Source: Elusimicrobiota bacterium (GTDB lineage Bacteria; Elusimicrobiota; Elusimicrobia; Elusimicrobiales; UBA9959). From it: a DNA stretch of 64,000 bases. Under the pieces are notes generated by a model. It saw only the letters and a program-made list of their open reading frames with translations. It did not search any database and was not told where the DNA came from. Where the stretch lies: positions 201,011 through 265,010 of the forward strand of contig JAGVVD010000052.1 of NCBI GenBank assembly GCA_019135865.1, given 5' to 3'. A program made the position numbers and the translations under genes. Positions 8,426 to 17,625 of this stretch are shown here, one piece after another; within the stretch, counting starts at the first letter, position 1; every line of letters starts with the position of its first letter.

Positions 8426-9877
8426 TCAGAACTTGTGCCAGAGCATCTGCGTCGTGACGTCGTGGTGGAACAGCACCTCGGAGGTCTTGACGATGGTGCC
8501 GAGCTCCTTGGGGCTGCGGTCCGCGGCGGCCTGTTTGTGGGCGGCGTACTTCTCGTGCGGCGCCGCGCCCAGCGCGTCCTTGAGGAAGTCGCTGCCGCGG
8601 TAGAGGCGTATCGCGTCGTGTATGTTGCCCGGGAGGTGCCGCACCCGGTCGCGCTTGCCCTCCTCCTTCGTCAGCGGCCTGCCGTCGAGCGCGGTGCTCA
8701 GCAGGGCGTACAGCGCCAGGTAGGGGTTGGCGTCGGGGCCGACCGAGCGTATCTCCAGCCTGGCCGAGCGCTCGTTGCCGGCGGGGATGCGTATCATCGC
8801 GCTGCGGTCCACGCCGGAGACCTTTATCTGGTTCGGGGCCTCGAAACGCGGGTCCAGCCGGCGGTAGGCGTTCACGCTGGAGTTGAGTATCAGCGAGAGC
8901 TCCTGGGCGTGGTTCAGTATGCGCGCGACGGCGTCCCAGCCCGCTTTCGAGATGCCCTCCTCCCCTTTCCCGTCGTAGAAGAGGTTCCTGCCGTCCTTGG
9001 AGAACGAGAGGTTGAGATGCATGCCGCTGCCGTTGACGCCGCTGACCGGCTTGGGCAGGAACGTCGCGGTCAGGCCCATGTTGGCGGCCACCTGCCGGCA
9101 GACCAGCTTGTAGAGCTGTATCAGGTCGCAGGCGCGGACCGCGTGGGCGTGCGAGAAGTTGAGCTCGAACTGCGACGGGGCCACCTCCGGGTGGTCCTTC
9201 TCGTTGCGGAAGCCCATCGCGCGCTGCGCCTCGGCGGCGGTGTCTATGAACTTCTTGAGCGGGTCCAGCGGCAGCGAATGGTAGTACCCGCCGGTGGAGA
9301 TCAGTTCGAAGCCCTGCCTCTCGTCGTAATTCTGCTCGGCGTTGAGGCCTTTCATCACGAAACCCTCGACCTCGGCGGCGACATCGGCCGTCAGGCCGCG
9401 CTTCTTCTTCAGGTCGGATGTTAAGCGGACCAGCCGCGCCCGGAAGTCGGAGTCGTAGAGCGACTTGTCCCGGTTGAGGACGGTGCCGAAGATCATCACC
9501 TTGCCGGGGCCGAACACGTCGGAGGGCAGCCAGAACACGCTGCCCCAGTCTATCCCCAGCCGCAGGTCGCTCTCGCGCTGCGCGGAGAAGCCGCGGATGG
9601 AGGAGCCGTCGAAGGTCAGGTTGTCGTTGGCCGAGAGGAAGAACTGCTTGTCGTAGTCCAGCATGTGGAAGCGGCCCTCGATGTCCGTGAAGCAGACCGT
9701 CACGGCCTTGAGGTGCTTCTCTTTGCGCAGGTAGTCCGTGTACTTCTTTTCCAGCGCGGCCGGGGAGTGCCGCTCCGCCGCTTCGGCGGCCTCTATGTTG
9801 AGCGCCTCCAGTTCGTCGTAAGGTATCTCCAGGAACTTCTTGAGCCCGGAACACTCGCCGCCGGCGGTCCTGTTCAT
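8426..9877 (-). CDS. glnA: glutamine synthetase, type I
   Basis: Makes glutamine from glutamate, ammonia and ATP in the cytoplasm. 483 residues. Recognisable blocks are LTFDGSSIRGFS, the metal-ligand region VAPSQFELNFSHAHAV, NGSGMHLNLSF (active-site histidine loop), and the Glu/ATP loop IPAGNERSARLEIRSVGPDANPYLA. The usual adenylylation tyrosine motif (NLYDLPPEE) is not found, as in the non-adenylylated GSI-alpha class. A GGAGGA site precedes ATG 9877. The upstream region is A+T-rich and shared with the divergent pyruvate kinase gene. Confidence 0.95.
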   Translation of the reverse strand: MNRTAGGECSGLKKFLEIPYDELEALNIEAAEAAERHSPAALEKKYTDYLRKEKHLKAVTVCFTDIEGRFHMLDYDKQFFLSANDNLTFDGSSIRGFSAQRESDLRLGIDWGSVFWLPSDVFGPGKVMIFGTVLNRDKSLYDSDFRARLVRLTSDLKKKRGLTADVAAEVEGFVMKGLNAEQNYDERQGFELISTGGYYHSLPLDPLKKFIDTAAEAQRAMGFRNEKDHPEVAPSQFELNFSHAHAVRACDLIQLYKLVCRQVAANMGLTATFLPKPVSGVNGSGMHLNLSFSKDGRNLFYDGKGEEGISKAGWDAVARILNHAQELSLILNSSVNAYRRLDPRFEAPNQIKVSGVDRSAMIRIPAGNERSARLEIRSVGPDANPYLALYALLSTALDGRPLTKEEGKRDRVRHLPGNIHDAIRLYRGSDFLKDALGAAPHEKYAAHKQAAADRSPKELGTIVKTSEVLFHHDVTTQMLWHKF

Positions 9878-10089
9878 AATCCTCCGTAGTTATAGTAAAA
9901 AATAGGAAAGTTAATATAAATATAGCACAAATTAAGCTAAAGTCAATAGGGGTTGTCCTAAATCAAGGTATATTTTTGCGAATCCGGCCGCGAATGAACT
10001 ATAATATAAGGAAAGATGACCGCTCATACCGCCGGCTGAAGCTTTCCCCTTCACAATTCCGACCATCTAAAGAGCCCATAAGGAGCCCT
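9878..10089. promoter_or_regulatory. divergent glnA / pyk control region
   Basis: About 210 bp, with an A+T-rich left half (taaaaaataggaaagtta...) serving glnA. TATAAT at 10000-10005 is on the plus strand, towards pyk. Between that hexamer and the pyk start is a tiny frame, ATG 10016 to TGA (MTAHTAG), with a purine-rich site before it; whether it is translated is unknown. Confidence 0.45.
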
Positions 10090-11610
10090 ATGATACAAGT
10101 GTCTACGCCGCCCGTCGCCCAGGCCTTCCGCAGGACCAAGATGATCTGCACGATAGGCCCGGCCTCCGAGAACCCCGACTGCATACGCGGCCTCATCCGC
10201 GAGGGGATGAACGTCGCCCGGATAAATTTCTCGCATTGCAAGTACGACGAGGCGCTGGCCCGTCTTAAGATGCTGCGGGAGGCCCGCGCCGAGCTGGGCG
10301 TGCCGCTGGCCGTCATGCTCGACACCAAGGGCCCCGAGGTCAGGATGTTCGGCTACAGCCGCCCGGTCATGCTGGCCAGGGGCGACACCCTCTACATAGA
10401 GAGCACCGACAAACAGCCCGACCAGGTGGCCGAGCTGCCCCCGGAGGATAAGCGCTTCTACACCAACCTGCCGCGCATAAACAAGCTCTGCCGCGTCGGT
10501 TCGCGCGTGCTGCTGCAGGACGGCTTCATCGAGGCCGAGGTCACGCGGCTGCACGAGGATTTCCCCGGGGCCGTGACGGTGCGCGTGCTCAACGAGGGCC
10601 GCCTCAAGGACAAGGCCCACCTGGCCGTGCCCGGCGCGGACTACCCGATACCGTTCATGTCGGAGAAGGACAAGGCCGACATCCGCTTCGCGGTCGAGAA
10701 CGATTTCGAGTACATCGCGCTCTCGTTCGTGCGCACCTCGCGCGACATAGAGGACGTGCGCGAGCTCATAAAGTCGGTCGACCCGGCCTCCGGCATACGC
10801 CTCATCGCCAAGATAGAGGACAAGCAGGCCCTGGCCAATATCTACGACATCATCCGCGATTCCGACGGCATAATGATAGCGCGCGGCGACCTGGGCATAG
10901 AGGTGCCGATAGAGGAGCTGCCGGGACTCCAGAAGAACATCATCAAGCGCTGCTACCTGGCCGGCAAGCCGGTGATAGTCGCGACGCAGATGCTCGAATC
11001 GATGACCGAGAAGCCCTACCCCACCCGCGCCGAGGTGACCGACATCGCCAACGCCGTGCTGGAGCTCTCGTCGGCGGTCATGCTCTCGGGCGAGACGGCC
11101 AACGGCGCGCACCCCGAGCGCGTCGCCAACATGATGGGCCGCATCGTCGACCGCGCGGAGGCGGGCATAGACTACCGCACGCTGGCCCGCATCACGCACG
11201 ACTACGTCGAGCGCGACAATATCACCAATATCATGGCCTACGGCTCGGTGGAGACCGCGCACGACTGGAACGCCAAGGCCATAGCCGTGGTGACCGCCAG
11301 CGGCATAGGCGCGCGGGCGCTGTCCAAGTTCCGTCCCATAATACCGATCTACGCCTTCACCCACAACGAGCAGGTCTATCACCAGATGTCGCTCAACTGG
11401 GGCGTCGTGCCGTTCCTGATGGAGAAGCCCGACGGCCAGCGCTTCAGCGACGTGGCCAAACGCATCATGGACCTGCTCAGGAAGCGCGGCCTCATCGCCA
11501 ACGGCGAGAAGCTCGTGTTCATGGCGTCGAGCCCCTTCGGCAAGGGGCGCCCGACCAACACGATGCGCTGCGAAGTCGTCGGCGACGACGCCTTCCACGA
11601 CGAGACCTGA
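10090..11610 (+). CDS. pyk: pyruvate kinase
   Basis: Final glycolytic step, phosphoenolpyruvate plus ADP to pyruvate plus ATP. 506 residues from ATG 10090, chosen because AAGGAG ends 4 nt before it and homology starts at RRTKMICTIGPASE; the longer open frame from 9976 has no SD. Motifs: MNVARINFSH, the active-site block MIARGDLGIEVPIEELPGLQK, and MLSGETANGAHP. The C-terminal alpha/beta domain ends VVGDDAFHDET, slightly longer than short bacterial forms but with no extra PEP-utiliser domain. Confidence 0.95.
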   Translation: MIQVSTPPVAQAFRRTKMICTIGPASENPDCIRGLIREGMNVARINFSHCKYDEALARLKMLREARAELGVPLAVMLDTKGPEVRMFGYSRPVMLARGDTLYIESTDKQPDQVAELPPEDKRFYTNLPRINKLCRVGSRVLLQDGFIEAEVTRLHEDFPGAVTVRVLNEGRLKDKAHLAVPGADYPIPFMSEKDKADIRFAVENDFEYIALSFVRTSRDIEDVRELIKSVDPASGIRLIAKIEDKQALANIYDIIRDSDGIMIARGDLGIEVPIEELPGLQKNIIKRCYLAGKPVIVATQMLESMTEKPYPTRAEVTDIANAVLELSSAVMLSGETANGAHPERVANMMGRIVDRAEAGIDYRTLARITHDYVERDNITNIMAYGSVETAHDWNAKAIAVVTASGIGARALSKFRPIIPIYAFTHNEQVYHQMSLNWGVVPFLMEKPDGQRFSDVAKRIMDLLRKRGLIANGEKLVFMASSPFGKGRPTNTMRCEVVGDDAFHDET

Positions 11611-11673
11611 GCGCCCCCGCTGTCCCGGCGAGGGTTAAATGTTAGAATCGAACGGTAGGGCGCGGCGCTTCCC

Positions 11674-12519
11674 ATGTCCGGACCTGGCTACTCTCTTCAC
11701 TTGATACCCGCGGCGGCCGCCGTCCAGCCGCCGTCGTCCGGCGCCCTGTCGTCCTGGGCCGCGCTCTTCGCTTTCCTGGTCCTGAGGTCCCTGCTGGCGC
11801 GTTCGCCGCTGGCCGCGAGCCGGACCGCCATGAACCTGCTCGCGGTATTTTCTGTAGCGGCGCTGCTCGCGGCTCAGTTCGTCCTGCTCACGCATTTCCT
11901 GGACCTGCCGCGGTCCGCGCCCTTCTGGGCGGGCCTGCCGCAGGGTCTCTTTTTGCTCGCGGCCGGAGCGTACGGCGCGTGGTACTCGGTCCGCTACCGC
12001 CGCAACGCGGAACTGGAGGAAGCCGCGCTGAAGCTGCCGGGCTTCGCCCCGGCAGACAGCGGCCCCGCCAGGCCCGACGGGAAATATTCCGTGAAAGGCC
12101 GGGCCGCCGGCACCGACGTCTGGCTGTGCGCGACCGCCGTCTCCCAGCGCCGCGGTCCGAGCAGGCTGGACCTGGAGATAGCCTGCCGCGCCGATAATCC
12201 GGGGGGAGTGCGGCTGGCCGCCTATCCCGAGGGGGTCCTCAACAGGCCGCTGCGGCGCCTCCCCCCGAAGTCCGGCCCGGTGCCCTACTGGGACTGGTAC
12301 ACGGTGCGCTCCGAGCCTCCCGGCGCGGCGGAAAAATACCTGCCCGCGGCGAAGAAGGACGGCTGCCGCTCCGTTTTCGGAGAACCGCGCGGTTTCAGGT
12401 TCCTGGTCCTGGAGGCGGACAGGCTGGTCTGCTCCTTCAGGATAGAGGGCGGGCTGTCGAAGGGGCTGCTCTCGGAGATCGTGGACCAGACGGCGCGCCT
12501 GGCCGCTTCGATACGGTGA
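11674..12519 (+). CDS. membrane-anchored protein of unknown function
   Basis: 281 residues. Three hydrophobic segments lie in the first 110 residues (about 25-40, 48-68 and 80-100). A soluble region of about 170 residues follows with beta-rich character and a WYTVRSEPPGAAEKYLP stretch. No family recognised. TAGAAT lies about 26 nt upstream of the start. It is followed 4 nt later by an MFS transporter, so the two are probably co-transcribed and the protein may assist that carrier; this is only context. Confidence 0.55.
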   Translation: MSGPGYSLHLIPAAAAVQPPSSGALSSWAALFAFLVLRSLLARSPLAASRTAMNLLAVFSVAALLAAQFVLLTHFLDLPRSAPFWAGLPQGLFLLAAGAYGAWYSVRYRRNAELEEAALKLPGFAPADSGPARPDGKYSVKGRAAGTDVWLCATAVSQRRGPSRLDLEIACRADNPGGVRLAAYPEGVLNRPLRRLPPKSGPVPYWDWYTVRSEPPGAAEKYLPAAKKDGCRSVFGEPRGFRFLVLEADRLVCSFRIEGGLSKGLLSEIVDQTARLAASIR

Positions 12520-12523
12520 CGCG

Positions 12524-13813
12524 ATGAGAAAGAAGGACGGCCGGGTCAGGCGCAGCGTTAGGGCGTCCGTAAAGGACGGCGTGGCCTGGGCCGGCATGAC
12601 CGGCTTCGTGGAGCCGTACCTGATCCCTTTCGCCCTGGCCCTGGGCGCCTCCAATCCCGCCATCGGCTTCCTGCGCGCCGCGCCGCCCCTGGCGGCGTCG
12701 CTGGCGCAGCTCCTCAACGAAAAAATGATACTGGCCCTGGGCAGCTGCCGCCGCGCCGTGCGGCTGGACGTGCTGGCGCAGGCGCTTTCGCTCTTCGCCG
12801 CCGCCGCCGCCGGCCTGCTGCCCGCGCGCTGGGCCGTGCCCTGCCTGGCGCTGGCGATGGTGGTCTACACGGTCTCCGGCAATCTCGCGGGCCCGCCCTG
12901 GGCGGCGCTGATGGGGGAATACGTCCCCGCCTCGCGGCGCGGGGCCTTCTTCGGCTTCCGCAACCAGGTGGTCGGGGTCAGCTTCTTCGCCGCCAGCCTG
13001 GCGGCCGCCAAGTTCCTCAAGTTCTATCCCGGCGTCGCCGCTTTCTCCGCGCTGTTCGCGGCCGCCGGGGTCCTCCGGCTGCTCTCTTTCCGCTTCATCG
13101 GCGGCATGTACGAGCGCCCTTCGGGCTGCCATATGCCGAGGCCCGCTTCGGCCGCGCCGGCCGTCCCGCTCGACCCGTCGCTGACGCCTTTCCTGCTCAC
13201 CATCTTCGCCGCGATGTTCTCGGTTTTCCTCGCCGCCCCCTATTTCAGCGTCTACCTGCTCCGGGACCTGGAGTACGGCTATGTGCGCTACATGATGGTG
13301 ATGACCTCCGGGCAGATAGTGACCTACCTGGTGATGAGGCGCTGGGGGTGGCTGGCGGATTCCTTCGGCAGCGTGCGGGTGCTGCGCTTCGCTTTCCTCT
13401 CCATACCGCTGGTCCCGCTGCTGTGGGCGCTGGCGCCGTCCTTCCACTGGCTGCTGGCGGCGGAGCTCTTCTCGGGGATAGTCTGGGCCGCCTACGGCAT
13501 GGGCACCAATAACTTCATCTACGAGCTGGGGGGGATCTCGCTGAGGGCGCGCTACAACGCGCTGTTCGGTTTCACCGCCTGCCTGGGACAGTTCGCGGGC
13601 GCGCTGGCCGGCGGCTACCTCTACGGCTCGCTGCCGGGCGAGGCTTTCGTCACGCTGCTCTACATCAGCGCCGGCCTCAGGCTGGCGGCGGTGGTCCCTT
13701 TCTTCCGCGGCGTGCGGGAGCGCGACGTGCCCGGCGGGCACAAGCCGGGCTTCCTGCTGGCGGCCATCGGCTTCCGCTCCGTGGACGTGTACCCGGTCCC
13801 TCCGGGGAAGTGA
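12524..13813 (+). CDS. major facilitator superfamily transporter
   Basis: 429 residues with about 12 hydrophobic segments split by a central loop (MYERPSGCHMPRPASAAP, around residue 200). The cytoplasmic loop motif after helix 2 is weakly conserved (LNEKMILALGSCRRAV), and the RRGAFFGFRNQVVG segment is typical of MFS drug/metabolite carriers. Substrate cannot be told. A second MFS gene of similar size lies at 37984-39246, but the two are not obviously close paralogues. Confidence 0.8.
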   Translation: MRKKDGRVRRSVRASVKDGVAWAGMTGFVEPYLIPFALALGASNPAIGFLRAAPPLAASLAQLLNEKMILALGSCRRAVRLDVLAQALSLFAAAAAGLLPARWAVPCLALAMVVYTVSGNLAGPPWAALMGEYVPASRRGAFFGFRNQVVGVSFFAASLAAAKFLKFYPGVAAFSALFAAAGVLRLLSFRFIGGMYERPSGCHMPRPASAAPAVPLDPSLTPFLLTIFAAMFSVFLAAPYFSVYLLRDLEYGYVRYMMVMTSGQIVTYLVMRRWGWLADSFGSVRVLRFAFLSIPLVPLLWALAPSFHWLLAAELFSGIVWAAYGMGTNNFIYELGGISLRARYNALFGFTACLGQFAGALAGGYLYGSLPGEAFVTLLYISAGLRLAAVVPFFRGVRERDVPGGHKPGFLLAAIGFRSVDVYPVPPGK

Positions 13814-13844
13814 CGGGTCCGGTTTTAGCGGGGTTCGGGGGAGG

Positions 13845-15143
13845 TCAGGCGTCCCAGTACGCTTCTTCCAGGCTGGCTTCGCGCTCCGGAAGTCCGCGCG
13901 CGAGGCGCGGCGAGTTCTGGGCCAGCACCTCGTAACTGACGCGGTTGGCGTACTTGGCTATCTGCGAGAGAGAGGAGTAGGTGAGCGAGTTCTCCAGGTT
14001 CTTGGTGGAGTTCGGCACCTTGGTCCTGTGGTACTTGCGGGCGCCCATATCGTGCAGCAGGGCGGCCAGCGCGCCGTCGCCGGCGCCGTTGGTGTTGCGT
14101 ATCAGGCCGGGCCCGCCCATGAAAGGGTTGATGTGGGTGTAGATCTTGAGCGGTCCGGCGCAGTCGGCCCTGCGCATGGGCCGGCTGAACTCGAACTTAT
14201 TGTACCCGGCTATCGCCTTGCTGTGCAGCTCGTAGCTCGTCCGCCGGGCGAACTTCTCGTCCACCCAGCCGGCCAGGTAGAGGCCGTGCTCCCCGACGGT
14301 AAGCAGCGCCAGGTCGGTCAGTTCCAGCGCCTTGTCGGCCGCCAGCAGCGGGTCCTGCTCTCCGGTCAGCGCCAGCGCCTCCTGGTCGTTCATCGCCACC
14401 ACGGAGACGTGCTTCCCTATGAAACCGCGGAAGAAATCCTTCTTCGAAGCTATCAGCGACGAGGTGCCCAGCGTCATGACGACGGGTACCCTCGCCTTCA
14501 GTGCTATCTCGCAGGCGCGGACCGTGGCGGCGAAGATGGGGTCGCTCTCCTCCCGCAGCAGGTAGGCGGAGATCAGCAGCGCCGAAGCCTTCTCCACCAC
14601 TTCGGCCGGCACCGACTCCGGCCGGAGATCGTTCATGCAGCCCTTGCTGATGCCGAAGGTCCGCTCGCCGTCGGGGGTGACGAAGCACATCGCGCGGCCC
14701 ATCGGGTTGTCGGAGGGCTGCAGCCAGGCCAGGTCCACCTTGGAGCTGGTGTCGCGTATGTACTTGAAGGCGTAGTCGCCCAGCGTGATATTGCGCTTGA
14801 TGGCGCCGAGCGCTATGGAACGCTCGTCCGAGAGCACGGAATAGTTATGCAGCGTGTTGCCGACCGAGCCGCCGGCGAATTCGCCGCGGATGCGGCCCGC
14901 GGACTTGAGCTCGGCGTAGATCCTCTCCGCGGTCTCGTCCGGGAGTATCCTCGATTCGCCTTTTTTCAGGCCGTGGCGCGCCAGGAACTCCGGCTCCACG
15001 CCGCATTCTATGTCGACGAGCAGCTGGTCTATGCCTACCAGGTAGAAGGGTTCGTCCTGCACATGGTACGGGTCGACGCTCTCCCGGCCCTTCTCGGTGA
15101 CGGGGAAGTAATGCTTGTTCTTTCTTTTGCCGGGGAATTTCAT
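13845..15143 (-). CDS. gsk: inosine/guanosine kinase (PfkB family)
   Basis: Phosphorylates inosine and guanosine to IMP and GMP in purine salvage. 432 residues, against 434 for the E. coli enzyme as I recall it. Similarity is striking end to end: the N-terminal MKFPGKRK.KHYFPV, FAGGSVGNTLHNYSVL, GTSS, MGGPGLIRNTNGAGDGALAALLHD (catalytic Asp of the GAGD motif) and the C-terminal SPRLARGLPEREASLEEAYWD. The N-terminal match fixes the start at 15143, although no good SD is seen. The frame is open further upstream but without homology. Confidence 0.95.
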   Translation of the reverse strand: MKFPGKRKNKHYFPVTEKGRESVDPYHVQDEPFYLVGIDQLLVDIECGVEPEFLARHGLKKGESRILPDETAERIYAELKSAGRIRGEFAGGSVGNTLHNYSVLSDERSIALGAIKRNITLGDYAFKYIRDTSSKVDLAWLQPSDNPMGRAMCFVTPDGERTFGISKGCMNDLRPESVPAEVVEKASALLISAYLLREESDPIFAATVRACEIALKARVPVVMTLGTSSLIASKKDFFRGFIGKHVSVVAMNDQEALALTGEQDPLLAADKALELTDLALLTVGEHGLYLAGWVDEKFARRTSYELHSKAIAGYNKFEFSRPMRRADCAGPLKIYTHINPFMGGPGLIRNTNGAGDGALAALLHDMGARKYHRTKVPNSTKNLENSLTYSSLSQIAKYANRVSYEVLAQNSPRLARGLPEREASLEEAYWDA

Positions 15144-15215
15144 CGTCGTAGGGGCGTCCCGTATATGATACAAAGTTGCGGGCGCCGGGGTTAAGCCGCG
15201 CCGGCGCCTATTTTG

Positions 15216-15221
15216 TATCAT
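15216..15221 (+). promoter_or_regulatory. TTTTG-TATCAT leaderless promoter
   Basis: TTTTGTATCAT ends exactly 6 nt before ATG 15228. It has the same extended -10 pattern as at 5389 and 57083. No SD lies between. Confidence 0.55.
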
Positions 15222-15227
15222 AGCCGG

Positions 15228-15815
15228 ATGGACCACGACCTCAAGCTGTTCTTCGGCTGGCTTTCCGTGGCCATGATGCTGCTTTCGCGCGCCGGCTATA
15301 TCCGGGATATCCTGCGCGGCCGGACGCGGCCCCACATGTTCTCCTGGTTCATCTGGGGGACCATCTCCGTGATAGGTTTCGCCGCGCAGGCGGCCGAGGG
15401 CGCCGGGCCGGGTTCCTGGGCCCGCGGCATAGGGGCCGCCACCTGTTTCCTGCTGGCCTGGGCCGGCTGGGCCGTGGGGGAGCGCGACATAAAGAGGGCG
15501 GACTGGGTCACCCTGGCCGTGGCCATGTCCTCGCTGCCGCTCTGGGCCCTTACCAGGACCCCGCTCTGGTCGGTGCTGATAGTCTGTTTCATAGATACGA
15601 TAGGCTATATCCCCACCGTGCGTAAATCCTGGCACAGGCCGGGCACCGAGCAGGCGGTCAGCTACCTTTTATCGTGCCTGGCCGCCGGTTTTTCGCTCGG
15701 CGCGATAGTCGAATACACCCCGTCGACCTGGCTCTACCCGCTGGTGCTGTTCTTCAGCAACGGGTCGATGTGGGCGCTGCTGCTGGCCCGCCGCCGCGCC
15801 GCGGCGCCGGCCTGA
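15228..15815 (+). CDS. multi-pass membrane protein of unknown function
   Basis: 195 residues with about six or seven hydrophobic helices (LFFGWLSVAMMLLS, HMFSWFIWGTISVIGF, ...). Pro-, Trp- and Gly-containing helices such as SRAGYIRDILRGRTRPHMFSW and DTIGYIPTVRKSW give a two-fold repeated look reminiscent of PQ-loop/SWEET-type carriers, but I cannot claim that family. ATG 15228 is supported by the leaderless promoter. The next gene follows after 22 nt. Confidence 0.6.
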   Translation: MDHDLKLFFGWLSVAMMLLSRAGYIRDILRGRTRPHMFSWFIWGTISVIGFAAQAAEGAGPGSWARGIGAATCFLLAWAGWAVGERDIKRADWVTLAVAMSSLPLWALTRTPLWSVLIVCFIDTIGYIPTVRKSWHRPGTEQAVSYLLSCLAAGFSLGAIVEYTPSTWLYPLVLFFSNGSMWALLLARRRAAAPA

Positions 15816-15837
15816 CGGGAAGGGACGGAGGTTCGGC

Positions 15838-16614
15838 ATGGATCCTGCGGACGAACTGTTTATCGGGCTGGGCGGCCTGGCGCTGGGGGCGCTGCTGGCG
15901 GTTTTCGGCTACCTTAAGGAAAAGAAAGCGGCCTCCTTGGCTTCGGCCCCGCAGCGTCCCTGCTGCGGTCTGCAACCGGGCGTGCCGCAGGTGATATGCG
16001 GGCGGGTCGAGGCCCCGCTCGAGCTCAAGGCCCCCGTCAGCGGCCGCCCCTGCGCCTTTTTCCTGGCCGAGATCGAAGTGGCGCGCTTCGTCCAGTCCGG
16101 GCGTTCCGGCGGGTTGCGCTGGACCCGGGCCGAGACCAGGCCCTACGGCTTCTTTTTCGTGGACGATTCTTTCGGCCGCGCGCTGGTGTTCCCGACCCGG
16201 GCCAGCCTGGACCTCGTCAGGTCCACGGAAAGCGACGGACCCCTTTTCCCGGCCGAGGGGGACAAGCGGACCACCGAGAGCGTCGTCCTGCAGGGGGAGA
16301 CGGTCACGGTACTCGGCTCTCCGCGGCCGCTTTCCGCTTTCCTGGACTATCTCAGGGCCGCGCCGGAGATCTCGCTGCCGGCCGAGGGCCTGGAGCGGCT
16401 GCTGGAGCTTTCGAAGGACGGGGCCGGGGCGGCTTTGCCCTGCTTCTTCGGCGAAGGCGTCTCCGTGGTCGCGGACCAGCCCTGCTCCGAGTACGTTTCC
16501 TCCAAAAGAGGCTCCGCTTCTTCCTATATATGGAGCGGGCTGGCCCTGGCCCTGCTTTCGGCCTGGTTCTTCATCCGGCCTTTCTTCTTCGCCGCCCAAA
16601 GGACCGTCCAGTAG
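15838..16614 (+). CDS. GIDE/MULAN-like membrane protein
   Basis: 258 residues: one transmembrane helix near the N-terminus (about 9-24), a central soluble domain and a C-terminal helix (about 230-250). The central domain has the pattern seen in the intermembrane part of MULAN/GIDE proteins and their bacterial relatives: GRVEAPLELKAPVSGRPCAFFLAEIE, then RPYGFFFVDDSFGRALVFP, then a LQGETVTVLGS strand. No RING finger is present, as in the other prokaryotic forms. Function in bacteria is unknown. Probably co-transcribed with the preceding membrane protein. Confidence 0.6.
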   Translation: MDPADELFIGLGGLALGALLAVFGYLKEKKAASLASAPQRPCCGLQPGVPQVICGRVEAPLELKAPVSGRPCAFFLAEIEVARFVQSGRSGGLRWTRAETRPYGFFFVDDSFGRALVFPTRASLDLVRSTESDGPLFPAEGDKRTTESVVLQGETVTVLGSPRPLSAFLDYLRAAPEISLPAEGLERLLELSKDGAGAALPCFFGEGVSVVADQPCSEYVSSKRGSASSYIWSGLALALLSAWFFIRPFFFAAQRTVQ

Positions 16615-16631
16615 AAAGGTCTTTGGACCTA

Positions 16632-16660
16632 TTGACTAAAGTCAGTAAAAAATATGCTAT
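16632..16660 (+). promoter_or_regulatory. sigma-70-type promoter of the trypsin gene
   Basis: TTGACT at 16632-16637 and TGCTAT at 16655-16660 are separated by 17 bp, close to consensus. The start codon is about 50 nt downstream with a good SD. Confidence 0.75.
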
Positions 16661-16711
16661 GCTTCCGTAAAGGTCCCGCGGGGGTCCTGAGACAAGCGTA
16701 AGGAGATGCGT

Positions 16712-17533
16712 ATGCTTAAAGCGTTGGCAATAGCGTTCTTCGTTCCCTCGGTCGCGGTCGCGGCCGAACTTCCCGACCTCAGCGCCGTCCGCGGCGTTGA
16801 CATCCCGGCCCTGACCGAAGCGGTCGAGCTGCCGGTCCCCGGCTCCTTCGTCGGCGGCAAGATCGTCGGCGGCGTCGAGGCCCAGAAGGGCGAGTTCCCC
16901 TTCATCGTCTCCCTGCGCAGCTCCTGGGGCAGCCACTTCTGCGGCGGCTCGCTGATCAAGAAGAACTGGGTCCTGACCGCGGCGCACTGCGTCGAGGGCG
17001 GCTACCTCAAGGGCATCAGCATCGGCCTGCATAACCAGTACGACACCGAGGGCGTGGAGAAGTTCACCCCCGTCAAGATCATCACCCACCCCGGCTGGGA
17101 CAGCAACACCATGGTCAACGACTTCGCGCTGGTCCAGCTCTCCGGCGATTCCAGCTTCGCGCCGATAAAGCTCAATTCCCGCGAGGTCGCCGGCAGCGTC
17201 GACTTCGTCACCGCCGGCTGGGGCACCACCAGCGAGAGCGGCAGCCTGGCCAAGAACCTGATGAAGGTCACGGTCCCGTTCATCGACCATGCCTCCTGCG
17301 ACGCGGCCTACCCGGGCCAGGTCGCCGAGAGCATGATCTGCGCCGGCTACAAGGAAGGCGGCAAGGATTCCTGCCAGGGCGACAGCGGCGGCCCGCTGAT
17401 GATGGGCTACGGCTCGTCCCGCGTGCTGACCGGCGTCGTCAGCTGGGGTTACGGCTGCGCCCGCCCCAACCAGCCCGGCGTCTACGCCAAGGTCAATTAC
17501 GCGCTCAGCTGGATAGAGTCCAACACGAAGTAA
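16712..17533 (+). CDS. secreted trypsin-like serine protease (S1A)
   Basis: 273 residues: signal peptide (about 1-18), a pro-segment, then the zymogen-activation site GGK-IVGG (Ile51). The triad is H92 (LTAAHC), D137 (NDFALVQL) and S225 (GDSGGPL). D219 sits six residues before the serine, as in the trypsin S1 pocket, predicting cleavage after Lys/Arg. Cysteine positions match classical disulfides. AAGGAG at 16700-16705 directly abuts ATG 16706 but is 6 nt from ATG 16712, so the latter is the better start. Codons are strongly C-ending, suggesting high expression. Confidence 0.95.
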   Translation: MLKALAIAFFVPSVAVAAELPDLSAVRGVDIPALTEAVELPVPGSFVGGKIVGGVEAQKGEFPFIVSLRSSWGSHFCGGSLIKKNWVLTAAHCVEGGYLKGISIGLHNQYDTEGVEKFTPVKIITHPGWDSNTMVNDFALVQLSGDSSFAPIKLNSREVAGSVDFVTAGWGTTSESGSLAKNLMKVTVPFIDHASCDAAYPGQVAESMICAGYKEGGKDSCQGDSGGPLMMGYGSSRVLTGVVSWGYGCARPNQPGVYAKVNYALSWIESNTK

Positions 17534-17552
17534 GGACCCGTCCGAGCGAGAC

Positions 17553-17588
17553 GACCGCCGGCCCGCCTCACCGCGGGCCGGTCTTTTT
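17553..17588 (+). terminator. intrinsic terminator after the trypsin gene
   Basis: Stem gaccgccggcccgc / gcgggccggtc with a short loop, then T5, about 20 nt after the stop codon. Confidence 0.88.
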
Positions 17589-17625
17589 GGTAATATTGCC
17601 GGTATCCGCCGGACGGAGGGGAGAC

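Noticed and set aside
10051-11598. 515-codon minus-strand frame opposite pyruvate kinase
   Set aside because: His/Val/Arg-rich shadow of the opposite strand; pyruvate kinase is unambiguous.
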